NCBI GenBank assembly: GCA_963844055.1
Contig: CAWJMN010000002.1
Span: 2,170,001 to 2,234,000 of the forward strand
Length of the DNA: 64,000 bases
Direction: 5' to 3'
From: CAWJMN01 sp963844055
GTDB taxonomy: Bacteria > Planctomycetota > Planctomycetia > Pirellulales > Pirellulaceae
Shown one piece after another: positions 7,999 through 17,960 of this stretch. Under the pieces are notes generated by a model. It was given only the letters and a program-made list of their open reading frames with translations. It was not told where the DNA came from and did not search any database. The translations under genes were made by a program, and so were the position numbers. Position 1 is the stretch's first letter; every line of letters begins with the position of its first letter.

Positions 7999-8520
7999 CT
8001 ACTCTTCTAGCTTTGCGGCCAAGACGTCATCGCTTTGCTTTTTCACAAAGGCGTGCATCTTTGTGGCCAGCGCGGCATCGTAGCGCGCCAAAATCCTCGC
8101 CGCGAGCAGACCTGCATTTTTGGCACCGGCCGTTCCGATCGCCAAAGTCCCTACAGGAATGCCGCCCGGCATTTGTACGATCGACAGCAGCGAGTCCATT
8201 CCCGACAGCGCCTTGCTTTGGACCGGAACCCCCAGCACGGGCACGATCGTTTGCGATGCGACCATTCCTGGCAAGTGAGCCGCTCCACCGGCGCCGGCGA
8301 TGATCACTTTCAGCCCGCGCGATTCGGCCTGGGCGGCGTACTCGTTCATTAACTGCGGCGTACGATGGGCCGAGACCACCCGGCATTCGTGCGGAATTTC
8401 AAACTGCTGCAAAATAGCCGCCGCCTCACGCATGGTTTCCCAGTCGGACTTGCTGCCCATGATGATGCCCACCAAAGGGGCTGCATCGCTCTTTTCGCCG
8501 GTGGATTTTTCTACTGCCAT
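7999..8520 (-). CDS. purE: N5-carboxyaminoimidazole ribonucleotide mutase
   Basis: PurE (class I) moves the carboxylate of N5-CAIR to C4 of the ring. The 173-residue protein has GIIMGSKSDWETM near residue 18, SAHRTP near 50 and GAGGAAHLPGM near 76, the phosphate and base-binding motifs of the family, then GVPVQSKALSGMDSLLSIVQMPGG. It is a few residues longer at each end than the minimal enzyme. It is the first gene of a purE-purK unit. The pair working together fits the bacterial two-step route to CAIR. Confidence 0.96.
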   Translation of the reverse strand: MAVEKSTGEKSDAAPLVGIIMGSKSDWETMREAAAILQQFEIPHECRVVSAHRTPQLMNEYAAQAESRGLKVIIAGAGGAAHLPGMVASQTIVPVLGVPVQSKALSGMDSLLSIVQMPGGIPVGTLAIGTAGAKNAGLLAARILARYDAALATKMHAFVKKQSDDVLAAKLEE

Positions 8521-8787
8521 TACTCAAATCCTTAAGGAGCAAGTCTTTGTGCGAAAACCACTTGCGGCAACAGGCTGTCGCGCTGTCCTGCCGTAACGAA
8601 TGCACAAGCCCCTTAGTTTAGCAAATGACAATCCCTTTCGGATCAGGGCAGAATTCTCTTGCGATTTGCCTTGTTTTTGGGGCATAATTTGAGGGCTCGC
8701 CTCATTGCTGGTCGGGCGTCCCTCCTTTTGGCTTGCACCTGCCTTTGCCTGTTTGAATTGGCCTTCCGTTTTCTGGAAAGGGTCCCC

Positions 8788-10251
8788 ATGCCCAAACATC
8801 CTTCGGATCGTTCGTCGCGCCTGCCGCAAGAACTGCATTCCGTGTTGGCGCGTCGTGACCTTTTGAAGGTGGGCTCGCTGAGCATTGCTGCCTCGGCAGT
8901 TCCTGCCTCTTTATTGGCAGCGCCGCAAGGCCAACCAGAATCGACCCCGGCTGCCGAAGGCCGTGCCAAAAGTGTGATCCTGCTTTGGATGGCCGGAGGC
9001 GTAACGCATATCGACTCGTTCGATCCCAAGCCCGAAGCACCGATCGAAGTGCGCGGCACGCTGGGAGACATCGCCACATCCGTTCCGGGAACTCGATTTT
9101 GTGAAACGCTGCCGTACCTTTCGAAGCTAGCGCATGAATTTGCAGTGCTGCGCAGTTTTTCGCACGACAGTAACGACCACCTACTTAGCCAGGTCTATAC
9201 GCTGAGCGGCCGTAAGGTCAACATGACCCAGCTCTTTAGCGAGCCCAATATCGGTAGCATCGTTTGGCATCAGCAAGGCTCGCGCAATGGCTTGCCCGGC
9301 TATATCGCGGTTCCTGGTATTACGCGTCCCGGTCCACCGCCGCACAATTTATTTGTGGGTGGTTGGCTGGGTGGAAAGTTCGCGCCGTACTGCTTAGGGG
9401 GCCTGCCGGAGCAGCCCGATTTTTCCGTGGGCGATAAACTCTTTGATCCCCCTGCAAAGGCCGAAGAAGATCTGCGGCCGAAGTCCCTTACACTCGATGG
9501 AACCGTTTCGCCGGATCGACTAAGCGATCGTTTTCGCCTGCGGCAATCGTTTGATCGGGCGCTTCGTTCGCTCGACAAGGCCGACGCCATCAATGCGGCC
9601 GAAGGGCACCATCAAAACGCGTTGCGCCTGATTACCACGCCGGCCGTGCGCCGCGCGTTTGAAATCGACGATGAACCGATCTCTGTTCGTGAAGCGTACG
9701 GCGAGACCAAAATTGGCGGCCGTTGTTTGCAAGCGCGCCGCCTAGTCGAAGCGGGCGCTCGCTATGTGATGGTCGATTACGGCTACGACCCCGACTACGG
9801 CAACGTGTGGGACAATCATAATGCCCCCTCACAAAATCATCCGCCGATTCAAAAGATGGTGCAGCGCGGCTATCACTTGGCGGGGATGGACAAAGCGTTT
9901 GCCGCTTTGCTAGATGACCTAAAACAACGCGGCTTGCTGGAAACGACGCTGGTGGTCTTCTTGACCGAGTTCGGCCGTACGCCGCAGATCAATTCCCTCG
10001 GCGGGCGAGATCACTGGGGTCCTGCTGGCTCACTCTTTTTTGCCGGTGGCGGAACCAAGCCCGGAATTGTCGTTGGCGAGACCGATCGAACCGCATCCAA
10101 GCCCACCACGCGACCCTACGGGCCGGCCGATGTGGCGGCAACGATCTATCATTTGCTCGGCGTACCGCACAAGCGATTCATCTACGACATTGAGAATCGC
10201 CCCCGTCCTATTTTGGACCACGGCGAAGTCATTCGCGAAGTGCTGATTTAA
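8788..10251 (+). CDS. DUF1501 family secreted protein
   Basis: The start at 8788 (MPKHPSDRSS) follows GGAAAGGG and is preferred over an open extension to 8659. The 487-residue protein has a Tat-like N-terminus (ARRDLLKVGSLSIAASAVPASLLAAP). It then follows the DUF1501 pattern: LLWMAGGVTHIDSFDPKPEAP, SHDSNDHLL, RRLVEAGARYVMVDYG, and TEFGRTPQIN with GRDHWGPAGSLFFAGGG near the end. DUF1501 belongs to the alkaline-phosphatase/sulfatase-like fold. In planctomycetes it usually accompanies PSD1 cytochromes, but this copy is alone; a second copy at 48596 has such a partner. The substrate is unknown. Confidence 0.9.
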   Translation: MPKHPSDRSSRLPQELHSVLARRDLLKVGSLSIAASAVPASLLAAPQGQPESTPAAEGRAKSVILLWMAGGVTHIDSFDPKPEAPIEVRGTLGDIATSVPGTRFCETLPYLSKLAHEFAVLRSFSHDSNDHLLSQVYTLSGRKVNMTQLFSEPNIGSIVWHQQGSRNGLPGYIAVPGITRPGPPPHNLFVGGWLGGKFAPYCLGGLPEQPDFSVGDKLFDPPAKAEEDLRPKSLTLDGTVSPDRLSDRFRLRQSFDRALRSLDKADAINAAEGHHQNALRLITTPAVRRAFEIDDEPISVREAYGETKIGGRCLQARRLVEAGARYVMVDYGYDPDYGNVWDNHNAPSQNHPPIQKMVQRGYHLAGMDKAFAALLDDLKQRGLLETTLVVFLTEFGRTPQINSLGGRDHWGPAGSLFFAGGGTKPGIVVGETDRTASKPTTRPYGPADVAATIYHLLGVPHKRFIYDIENRPRPILDHGEVIREVLI

Positions 10252-10298
10252 CCGCAGGCCAATTCTAGGTCGATTTTTCGCCTGTTTTCTAGCACATC

Positions 10299-10381
10299 CG
10301 CCGCAATCGCGGCGTGTTGCGTGCTCGGCCTGCTTGCGAGAGAATATCCAAATCGCCTTGGTCCTTTTCTGGATATTCTCT
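10299..10381 (+). promoter_or_regulatory. Two hairpins ahead of the zinc-ribbon protein
   Basis: A CGCCGC-AATC-GCGGCG hairpin (10299-10314) is followed by a perfect 12-bp inverted repeat, AGAGAATATCCA and TGGATATTCTCT (10339-10350 and 10370-10381). The latter ends 13 nt before the ATG at 10395. Neither has a T-run. It could be an operator or a translation-controlling hairpin, as no other Shine-Dalgarno sequence is obvious. Confidence 0.45.
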
Positions 10382-10394
10382 GCGCTGGTGCTCG

Positions 10395-12146
10395 ATGTCG
10401 AACTTCATCACAATGCCTTGCCCTGGCTGTTCCCAAACGCTTCGCGTGCCTGAAGAGGCTTTGGCGAGCGGCAAAAAAGTGAAGTGCCCCAGCTGCAACA
10501 TGATTTCGATGGCAGCGCCTTCGGCGGCGTCGTCGATTGGGCCTTCTGCTTTCCCGGCCGCAGCGCCCCAGCCTGCTTCGCCCTTCGCTACGCCGGCGCC
10601 GCTTGGGATGGGAAATTCGCTTCCCAATCCGCAGTCCTTTCCCAGCATGAGCTTGCCTTCCAGCGCTTGGCAAGCTCCCCCCGTAAAAGTTCCTCGGCCC
10701 AGTTGGATGCCCCTCATCGCGATTGTGAGCGCCATCTTTTTTGTGCCGGTCCTTGTGGTGGGGATGGTTGGCCTTTTGTATTTTGGCCTGCGTGGATTGA
10801 CCGACTCTCCCGAGCGAATCCTGTCGGACTTGGAAGCGTGCAATCGAAAGCATGCCAGCATCTTGCGCAGCGTTACGACCGAAGATACTCGCCCAGCGGC
10901 GATTGCTGAACTGAAAAAGTTGCAGCCGAAAAGCGATGCAATCTTGCTGCGCACCGCGAAGATCAGCCCCCTTACCCCGCAGCAGATCGAGGGGCTCAAA
11001 ACGCGACGCATGGCGGCCGAGAAGTTGACGTATGAGCGAAACGACCTAGAGCAAAACCTGCGGAAGATCCCGTTCTTCATGGATGGTGATCTGGGCCAGC
11101 TCAGCAGCATCATCGGCACGAACTCTTACGCCGTCACGCAGTATTTTAATAATGGCGTCGTTCAGCTTTCTACAACGACGGAACCAGCCGCCGCCATGTT
11201 TGGCAAACAGCTGGAATACAAACGGCACGCAATCCAGGTGCTCAGCCGTTGTACCTCGGCTAGTGACGCGGCCAGTGTTGTCGCCGAGCTTCAACTGCTT
11301 GCTGACGAACTGAACGCTCAAGTCGAAGCGGCCGGTGGAGTTGCAGGTGGCAACCGCATCATGATTCGGATTCCTAACGACTATAAGTCGGCCGAGCATT
11401 CTCTAAAAACGATGTACTCTGCCACACGCGCCACCGTCGAGCGTATCCCTTCGCTGCCACCGAGCCTTGCACTTACTCTGGCCGATATGGACATGGTTTT
11501 AGATCGCTGCGAGTCGGCCGCATTTGGTGATCGGAGCAGCCCGCTGGGGACAACATCGCAGCAACGTGTCGAAAAGGCGCTGCTCGCGCAAAAGGGTCCT
11601 AGCGATGCTCCTACTCTGGGCTCGTTCATGCCTCCCCTTGGCAACATCGCGCCGCCATCGCTACCGATTGATTCGAGCCCACCGCCTTTGCCACCGCCGG
11701 GCTACAGTGGTCCGCGCGGGCCGATTGGGGCTGCACCGGGTGGATTTGGTCCGGGAGGTTTTGGACCTGGCGGAAATGCAGCGCCTCCTCCTGGCTATGG
11801 CTTGCCGCCAGGAGCTCCGCCGGGCAGTTTCCCGCCTGCTAATCCTCCCCCTGGTTCAGTTCCACCAGGAACTGTTCCGCCGGGCTATGGCTTTCCCACG
11901 ATGGATCCAGCCACATCGGTAACGATCAAGGTGACCGGCGCAAAAGCGATGGATGACAATGCCGTTCGCGACGCACTAGGGAAGGCGCGAGGAGCTTCGC
12001 AATCGTCTTCGTCACGGTCGGGCGATAATGCGACGTTTCAGCTGCAGTACACTGGCCCGCTGGCCAAGGTTGTACCGCTAATCACGTTTGGCACTGTCAC
12101 CAAAGTAGACGACAAAGCCCGCACGATTCACGTGCAGGGAAAGTAA
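10395..12146 (+). CDS. Zinc-ribbon, single-pass membrane protein with Pro/Gly-rich region
   Basis: The chosen start gives MSNFITMPCPGCSQ; an open extension to 10314 runs through the hairpins and is unlikely. The 583-residue protein begins with a four-cysteine ribbon (CPGC then CPSC about 22 residues later), as in short MJ0042-type ribbons of planctomycete proteins. One transmembrane helix (LIAIVSAIFFVPVLVVGMVGLLYFGL) follows near residue 100. A helical domain of about 280 residues comes next, then a low-complexity Pro/Gly stretch, and a C-terminal beta domain (SVTIKVTGAKAMDD to the end). The ribbon would face the cytoplasm and the rest the periplasm. The function is unknown. Confidence 0.7.
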   Translation: MSNFITMPCPGCSQTLRVPEEALASGKKVKCPSCNMISMAAPSAASSIGPSAFPAAAPQPASPFATPAPLGMGNSLPNPQSFPSMSLPSSAWQAPPVKVPRPSWMPLIAIVSAIFFVPVLVVGMVGLLYFGLRGLTDSPERILSDLEACNRKHASILRSVTTEDTRPAAIAELKKLQPKSDAILLRTAKISPLTPQQIEGLKTRRMAAEKLTYERNDLEQNLRKIPFFMDGDLGQLSSIIGTNSYAVTQYFNNGVVQLSTTTEPAAAMFGKQLEYKRHAIQVLSRCTSASDAASVVAELQLLADELNAQVEAAGGVAGGNRIMIRIPNDYKSAEHSLKTMYSATRATVERIPSLPPSLALTLADMDMVLDRCESAAFGDRSSPLGTTSQQRVEKALLAQKGPSDAPTLGSFMPPLGNIAPPSLPIDSSPPPLPPPGYSGPRGPIGAAPGGFGPGGFGPGGNAAPPPGYGLPPGAPPGSFPPANPPPGSVPPGTVPPGYGFPTMDPATSVTIKVTGAKAMDDNAVRDALGKARGASQSSSSRSGDNATFQLQYTGPLAKVVPLITFGTVTKVDDKARTIHVQGK

Positions 12147-12176
12147 GCGTTGTTCGTTGCGGATGGATCAGCGAAC

Positions 12177-13184
12177 CTACTTAAAAAACTTTTGAACGCT
12201 GAGGACCGCAGCGGGAAGATGGCGGATCACACTGTAGTGGCCGCCGTTGTACCACACGATTTCCGGTTTGCCGAACGATTGCCAAAGGGAAACCGTACAC
12301 GCTTTGGGGATGACCTCGTCTTCGGTCGCGTTGAGCATCAAAATCTTTTTGCCCGTTACTCGGTCGCCATACTTGGTGGGATCGATGTCTCCCAGGATTG
12401 CCAGGAACTCTTGCTGAGTCCCTCCCTTTTCCAGCCACTTTTTGCGAACCTTGTCGAGCTCTTTGGATTCCCAGGCAATCGTCCCTAGGTCCCCCCCTGC
12501 CAACATCAGGCAGCCGCTTGTGAGTTGTGGATCAATCGCCAGCGCTAGTGAACCGGTAATGCCCCCCAGGCTAATTCCAAACACACCCAGCCGATCGGGA
12601 TCGACAAAATCTTGGCTGGCTAAGAATGCAGCGCCGGTGCGAATGTCGGCGATTGCCTGCGTCATACCTGCGAGCGTTTCTTGCGGGTCTTCACTGATCA
12701 TCCGGCGAGGATGGTTCGGCGGGCGACGTGGACCGTAATAGGGAAGCTTCACAAAAAGTGCCGCAACCCCTTCATTGGCCAAAGCGTTGCAGAACAAACG
12801 CGACAGCGAAAAGTCGCCCCCCAAAATGTGAAGCACAACCACGCCGGGCATTTTACCTTCGCGTCGGCTTTTCCCTTGTGGCAGGTAAAGCTCTGTATGA
12901 ACCGTGTTGTTACATTCGAACTCGGTTGTAACGGGGGAAGGAAAGCGAACCTCGGTTACGGAGCGATTCGTGGCCGACAACGGCAGCACATTGCTTTCAT
13001 ACCGGAAGGTTTTCTCGCCTAGGCGAAAACGCTCGGGGACATCCTTCTCATTCGCTTTCGGCACAAAGCGAAAGTCTCCACGCTCTGCAATGGTTAGCAG
13101 TTCCGCATCGGCAGCCAGCAAAGAACCACTCAGCGATGTCATCACCAGCAGTGCGGCCATGCGCACGACAAAAGGAAAGCTCAT
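12177..13184 (-). CDS. Secreted alpha/beta hydrolase
   Basis: The start at 13184 gives a signal peptide (MSFPFVVRMAALLVMTSLSGSLLAAD); an extension to 13310 is open but unconvincing. The 335-residue protein has an alpha/beta hydrolase core: the nucleophile elbow GVFGISLGGITG near 215, a candidate acid in NATEDEVIP near 289, and the histidine in NGGHYSVIRHLP near the end. It resembles the ABHD18/dienelactone hydrolase branch with a complete triad. It converges with the zinc-ribbon gene, leaving a 30-bp gap. The substrate is unknown; an ester or glycoside-linked acyl group is the usual kind. Confidence 0.85.
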   Translation of the reverse strand: MSFPFVVRMAALLVMTSLSGSLLAADAELLTIAERGDFRFVPKANEKDVPERFRLGEKTFRYESNVLPLSATNRSVTEVRFPSPVTTEFECNNTVHTELYLPQGKSRREGKMPGVVVLHILGGDFSLSRLFCNALANEGVAALFVKLPYYGPRRPPNHPRRMISEDPQETLAGMTQAIADIRTGAAFLASQDFVDPDRLGVFGISLGGITGSLALAIDPQLTSGCLMLAGGDLGTIAWESKELDKVRKKWLEKGGTQQEFLAILGDIDPTKYGDRVTGKKILMLNATEDEVIPKACTVSLWQSFGKPEIVWYNGGHYSVIRHLPAAVLSVQKFFK

Positions 13185-13330
13185 GGTTGTAGCCTTACGA
13201 AAGCGAGAGGGTTCAAAAGGATTTCTTCGATGGGGCAAAAATTTGGTTGAGCCGCACCGTCCCACCGCATTATATTGATCAAGTTTGATGGATGGAAACA
13301 GCCCCAGCATACCATTGGAAAGAGTTCGCC

Positions 13331-15776
13331 GTGCCTACAAAGAGTTTCCTTCGCAAGATTGCGGTTCGTCGTTTACTCGGCTCCCTTTACGTCGGAGCGT
13401 CGCTGAGCACTAATCACCTGTGGATTGTCCCAAACCGGCTTTGCCCAAGCCATTGGCGATGAGAATCCGCCGGAGGTCAAGCTGGTGCCGCAGGCCGAGC
13501 AGACGCCGTTTCCGGGGACGACCAAGCTTTCTAAAGAGGGCGATCTGGCCGACCAGTTGGTGCAAGGGGTAGATCGTTTTTTGCTGCGAGAGTTGGCAGA
13601 GTCGGTTAAGGCTCGCGATGCCTTTTGGAAACGGGACTTTACTTCGGCCGAGGCCTACAATCAATCAGTCGAAAAGAACCGTCAGCGACTCGCGTTCATC
13701 CTGGGGATTCGCGACTCGCGTGTTCCCTTTGCGGAGCCAGAGCTGGTTTCCACGCTGCACAATCCGGCCAAATTGGCGGAGATCGGAACGGTTAGCGAGG
13801 TCTATCATGTTCGCTGGCCGGTGGTGCGCGGGATTTGGGCCGAGGGGCTGCTTGCCATTCCCCACAAGGCCAATACGGCAGGAGTCGACGTCAAGCTTTC
13901 GACAGTAATTGCCATTCCGGATGCGGATGTAACGCCGCAGCAGTTTTTTGGCCTGAAGCCCGGCCTTGATCCCAGCCGACAACTGGCTCGCCAATTGGCA
14001 GAGCGTGGTCATCGTGTTTTGGTTCCCCAGCTTATTAGCCGAACGGTCAACCATCGTTCGTTCCATAGCCCTAATCAAGGCCCCAAGCTTAGCAATCGAG
14101 AGTTTGTCTATCGGCCCGCCTTTGAAATGGGGCGACAACTCGTTGGTTATGAAACGCAAGAAGTTTTGGCGGCCGTCGATTGGCTTGCCAAACAGAAGCG
14201 AGACACGATCAGCGTTGCGGGAACGGGCGAGGGGGGCCTGATTGCCTTGATGGCGGCAGCGCTAGATACTCGCGTGGATTCCTTGTTGGTGCGCGGCTTT
14301 TTTGGACCTCGCGAAGGTTCCTATCAAGAGCCAATCGACCGGAACGTGTTTGGTTTGCTGGAACAATTTGGTGGTGCAGAACTGCTGACGTTGGTGGCGC
14401 CTCGTCCTGTGGTGATTGATGCACAAGACTATCCGCACGTGACGCTGAAAAGCGAAGGGGGTGCGCCAGCCGAGCTGAAGGATGTGCCGCTCGAAGAGGT
14501 TGCCAGTGAAACCAGTCGTGCGGGGCAACTGCTACAAGCGGGCTTTGGAAAAATCACTCTAGCGACGACAGAGGGAGCCAATATTTCCGCCGCCGCGAAG
14601 GAAAAATTAGCAGCGGGCAAAGTGGCTGTCGTTCCGGATGGCGTGAGCACGCTTTTTGGTGCCGCACCCGCTAGTGGAGCTTCGGTCGTGAAGGTGCTTC
14701 GCCGCGAACTGCCCGACGAAGGCGCCATTGAACAGCATCTGATCCAAACGATCATGGATGACACGCAAGATTTGCTGGCGGTGAGCGATGCCGTGCGGAC
14801 CAAGTTCATGAAGCCATTGCACGATAGTCCTACGCCCGAAGCGTATAACACCAAGCTGGAAGAGTATCGGCGCAAGTTTGCCACCGAAGTGATTGGCGAG
14901 TTTAACAACCCGCTCATTCCGCTCGACAAGGCGGAGCCACGGTCGCGTAAGACCTACGAGACCGACAAGTGGATTGGCTACGAAGTGGAGATGGACGTCT
15001 TTCCCGATGTAGTCGCGTATGGTGTTTTGATTGTGCCCAAGAACTTGCCCGCCGGAGAAAAGCGGCCCGTCATCGTTTGCCAGCACGGATTGGAAGGACG
15101 CCCACAAGATGTGATCGGTCCGCAAATGAAGGATGCCTATAGCGGCTTTGCTGGCCGTCTTGCAGAGTTGGGCTACATCACGTTCTCGCCACAGAACTTG
15201 TACATCGGCAAGGACAAGTTCCGCACGTTGCAGCGGAAGGCCAACCCACTGGGCAAGACGCTATTCTCGGTGATCGTTCCGCAGCACAAGCAGATTTGCA
15301 AATGGCTGAAGACGCTGCCCAATGTGGATGAGAAGCGGATCGCGTTTTACGGCCTCTCTTACGGTGGCAAAAGCGCGATGCGGATTCCGCCGCTGGTAGA
15401 TGACTATTGCTTGTCGATTTGCTCGGCCGACTTTAATGAGTGGGTCTACAAGAATGCCACGATTCGTGCGCCGTATAGCTATGTCTGGACCGGCGAGTAC
15501 GAGATCTTTGAATTCGACATGGGGAACACGTTCAACTATGCCGAGATGGCGGCTCTGATTTGCCCACGCCCCTTCATGGTGGAGCGTGGCCACTTCGACG
15601 GCGTTGGCGTTGATGAATGGGTGGCGTTTGAATTTGCCAAGGTGCGAAATCACTATGAAGTGAAACGCCGCTTGCCTGATCATTGCGAGATCGCCTTTTT
15701 CATCGGCCCTCACAAGATCCACGGCCAAGCGACTTTTGCCTTCCTCAAGAAGCATCTGGGCTATCCCGAGAAGTAG
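13331..15776 (+). CDS. Double alpha/beta hydrolase, secreted; frameshift in signal peptide
   Basis: A GTG start at 13331 follows GGAAAGAG with good spacing and opens a signal peptide (SFLRKIAVRRLLGSLYVGASL). The frame then changes before ALITCGLSQTGFAQA, and the main frame runs to 15776. Restoring one GC at AGCAC (13406-13410) joins the two. There are two alpha/beta hydrolase-like halves. In the first the elbow reads GTGEGG, lacking the nucleophile serine. The second has GLSYGGKSAM near residue 645 and a late histidine in GPHKIHG, so it is probably active and similar to acetyl-xylan-esterase-like enzymes. The first half may be structural or bind substrate. If read from the internal TTG at 13425, the product would lack export. 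Confidence 0.8.
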
Positions 15777-16177
15777 GTCCTCCACTTCGTGGAAGGGATA
15801 TGCCTGGACAGAGCCGGAAGCATCCGCGACCGGCCCGACTGCCGCTGGATCACCCGCTGGCCGAGCAACGCCCGGGTGTTTGGGCCGGATTCTGCCAGTT
15901 GCCGGCTGGATGATCAGCCGCTAAGTGGGCGAGGAACTAGGTAGCCATTGGTCTAAGTGTCCAAGCGGGGCCGATTTGCGTCACGGCGGGGCATTGGCGT
16001 AGGTTTCGCGGCCGAAATTCGCTATATTTACCCCTAATTGCCATTCTGGGGTCAAAATTGCGCGAACATTGCCCCCGGGAGCCGAATCCTTACAATAGTA
16101 GTCAAGCTAGTAGTGATTGCGCTTTCCAGCGTGATTGCTCGCGTTTCTCCCTCTTTGAACAGTAATTGATTGCGACC
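15777..16177. other. Intergenic, promoter region of sulfite reductase
   Basis: No gene is seen. A small hairpin follows the hydrolase stop (CCTCCAC-TTC-GTGGAAGG, imperfect), without a T-run. The 3' half is more AT-rich and presumably holds the promoter of the sulfite reductase gene, but no clear -35/-10 pair could be fixed. Confidence 0.3.
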
Positions 16178-17923
16178 ATGACTGACGCCACCCAATCCAC
16201 AACTGCCCCCAAACTCAGCCCTGTTGAAGGGGTGAAGGATGAAAGCCGATTTCTGTTTGGGGAGATCGGTCCCGAGATGACGGATGGGAACGACTTCTTT
16301 GGCAAGGGAAGCGAAGTCCTGCTGAAGTTCCACGGCACCTATCAACAGGATGACCGGGACGAGCGCGGCGGCGTTGCCGAAGATGGCAAAAAGAAGAAGT
16401 CTTACATCTTCATGGTTCGGTCGCGCATTCCAGGCGGCAAGTTGACCAGCGACCAATTGCTGGAACAACTCAACCTGTGCGATGAAATTGGAAATACCAC
16501 GCTGCGGATCACGTCGCGCCAATCGCTGCAATTGCACGGCGTGCTAAAGTCGAATTTGAAGCAAGCGATTCGCCGGATCAACGATTCTCAGCTCAGCACG
16601 TTGGCCGCTTGCGGCGACGTCAATCGTAACGTGATGAGCTGTCCTGCTCCCTACGCCAACAACCTCTACCGTGAGACACAAGCATTGGCCGATCAAATCG
16701 CCATGCACTTCGCTCCACGAACCAAGGCCTATCATCAACTTTGGTTGACCGACACCGAGACCGGTGTGAAAGAATTGGTTGGTGGTGGCGATCCTGCCGG
16801 GGATGGGTTTGATGTCGAGCCACTTTACGGCAAGCATTACATGCCGCGCAAATTCAAGATGGGGATTGGCTTTGACTTCGACAACTGCGTCGATCTCTAT
16901 TCGCAAGACTTGGGGCTGATGGCGATCACCCAAGGACAGAAGATCCTCGGTTACAACGTGCTGGTGGGTGGTGGCTTTGGCGTGACCCCTTCGGCCAAAA
17001 AGACCTTCCCACACTTGGGCAAGAAGCTAACGTTTGCCACGCCAGAAAACGTCATTGCCATTGTCGAAGCGGTGTTCAAGGTCCAGCGTGACTTTGGCAA
17101 CCGTGAAGATCGCAAGGTGGCTCGTCTGAAATACGTCGTTGCCGGCTGGGGCATCGAAAAGTTCAAGGCCAAGGTCGAAGAGTACTACGGCAGCAAGTTG
17201 CCTGAGCCCAATGCGGCCGATGTCCATGGATTTAACGACCACATGGGCTGGGACGAACAAGGGGATGGCAATTGGTTCTACGGCCTGAACGTAGAAAATG
17301 GCCGGATCAAGGACACCGCACAGATCAAGCTGAAAAGTGCGATTCGCGAGATCTGCCAAACGCTCAAGCCGAACATCCGTTTGACTTCGCACCAAAGCAT
17401 CCTGTTTACGGACGTCAAGCCAGACGACAAGGCCAAGCTGACGGCGATCTTGAAGAAGTTCAACGTCACGCTGACGGAAGAGATCTCGCTGGCTCGTCGC
17501 TATAGCATGGCGTGCGTAGCTTGGCCAACCTGCGGCCTTTCGATCACCGAAAGCGAACGGGCCTTGCCAGGGATCATCGACCATATTGAAGTCGCACTGG
17601 CCAAGCTAGGCCTAGCGGGCGAACGCTTCACCATTCGTATGACCGGTTGCCCCAACGGCTGTGCACGTCCTTACAACAGTGACGTCGGCCTCGTTGGCAA
17701 GGCAAAGGGAAAATACACCTTGTTCCTCGGAGGTCGTTTGCTGGGTGATCGTCTCAACTTTATCTACAAGGACATGGTCCCTGAAGAGGAAGTTGCCGGC
17801 ACGCTCACGCCGGTGTTTGCTTACTTCAAGCAATCCCGCGAAGCCAACGAGACCTTTGGTGACTTCTGTCATCGCAAGGGGGTTGAAGACTTGGCCGCAT
17901 TTGCGGAGAAGTTCTCGGCCTAA
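16178..17923 (+). CDS. Assimilatory sulfite reductase, siroheme/4Fe-4S subunit
   Basis: The 581-residue enzyme reduces sulfite to sulfide using siroheme and a coupled 4Fe-4S cluster. Cluster ligands are the C-x5-C in ACVAWPTCGLS near 445 and the C-x3-C in GCPNGC near 490, with the usual spacing of about 40 residues. LRITSRQSLQLHG near 110 and CGDVNRNVMSCPAP near 145 are typical of the sulfite, not nitrite, branch. It stands alone; no flavoprotein partner (CysJ) is nearby, so ferredoxin may be the donor. The start ATG at 16178 was preferred over a TTG at 16166. The substrate call (sulfite over nitrite) is fairly sure but rests on motif memory. Confidence 0.88.
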   Translation: MTDATQSTTAPKLSPVEGVKDESRFLFGEIGPEMTDGNDFFGKGSEVLLKFHGTYQQDDRDERGGVAEDGKKKKSYIFMVRSRIPGGKLTSDQLLEQLNLCDEIGNTTLRITSRQSLQLHGVLKSNLKQAIRRINDSQLSTLAACGDVNRNVMSCPAPYANNLYRETQALADQIAMHFAPRTKAYHQLWLTDTETGVKELVGGGDPAGDGFDVEPLYGKHYMPRKFKMGIGFDFDNCVDLYSQDLGLMAITQGQKILGYNVLVGGGFGVTPSAKKTFPHLGKKLTFATPENVIAIVEAVFKVQRDFGNREDRKVARLKYVVAGWGIEKFKAKVEEYYGSKLPEPNAADVHGFNDHMGWDEQGDGNWFYGLNVENGRIKDTAQIKLKSAIREICQTLKPNIRLTSHQSILFTDVKPDDKAKLTAILKKFNVTLTEEISLARRYSMACVAWPTCGLSITESERALPGIIDHIEVALAKLGLAGERFTIRMTGCPNGCARPYNSDVGLVGKAKGKYTLFLGGRLLGDRLNFIYKDMVPEEEVAGTLTPVFAYFKQSREANETFGDFCHRKGVEDLAAFAEKFSA

Positions 17924-17960
17924 CGGTTTTGTCGAGTTCCGTGCTGAAGGAGGGCCATCC

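Noticed and set aside
16178..17923. Ferredoxin-nitrite reductase (NirA) for the siroheme enzyme
   Set aside because: The CGDVNRNVMSCPAP and ACVAWPTC segments fit the sulfite branch better; no nitrate or nitrite genes are nearby.
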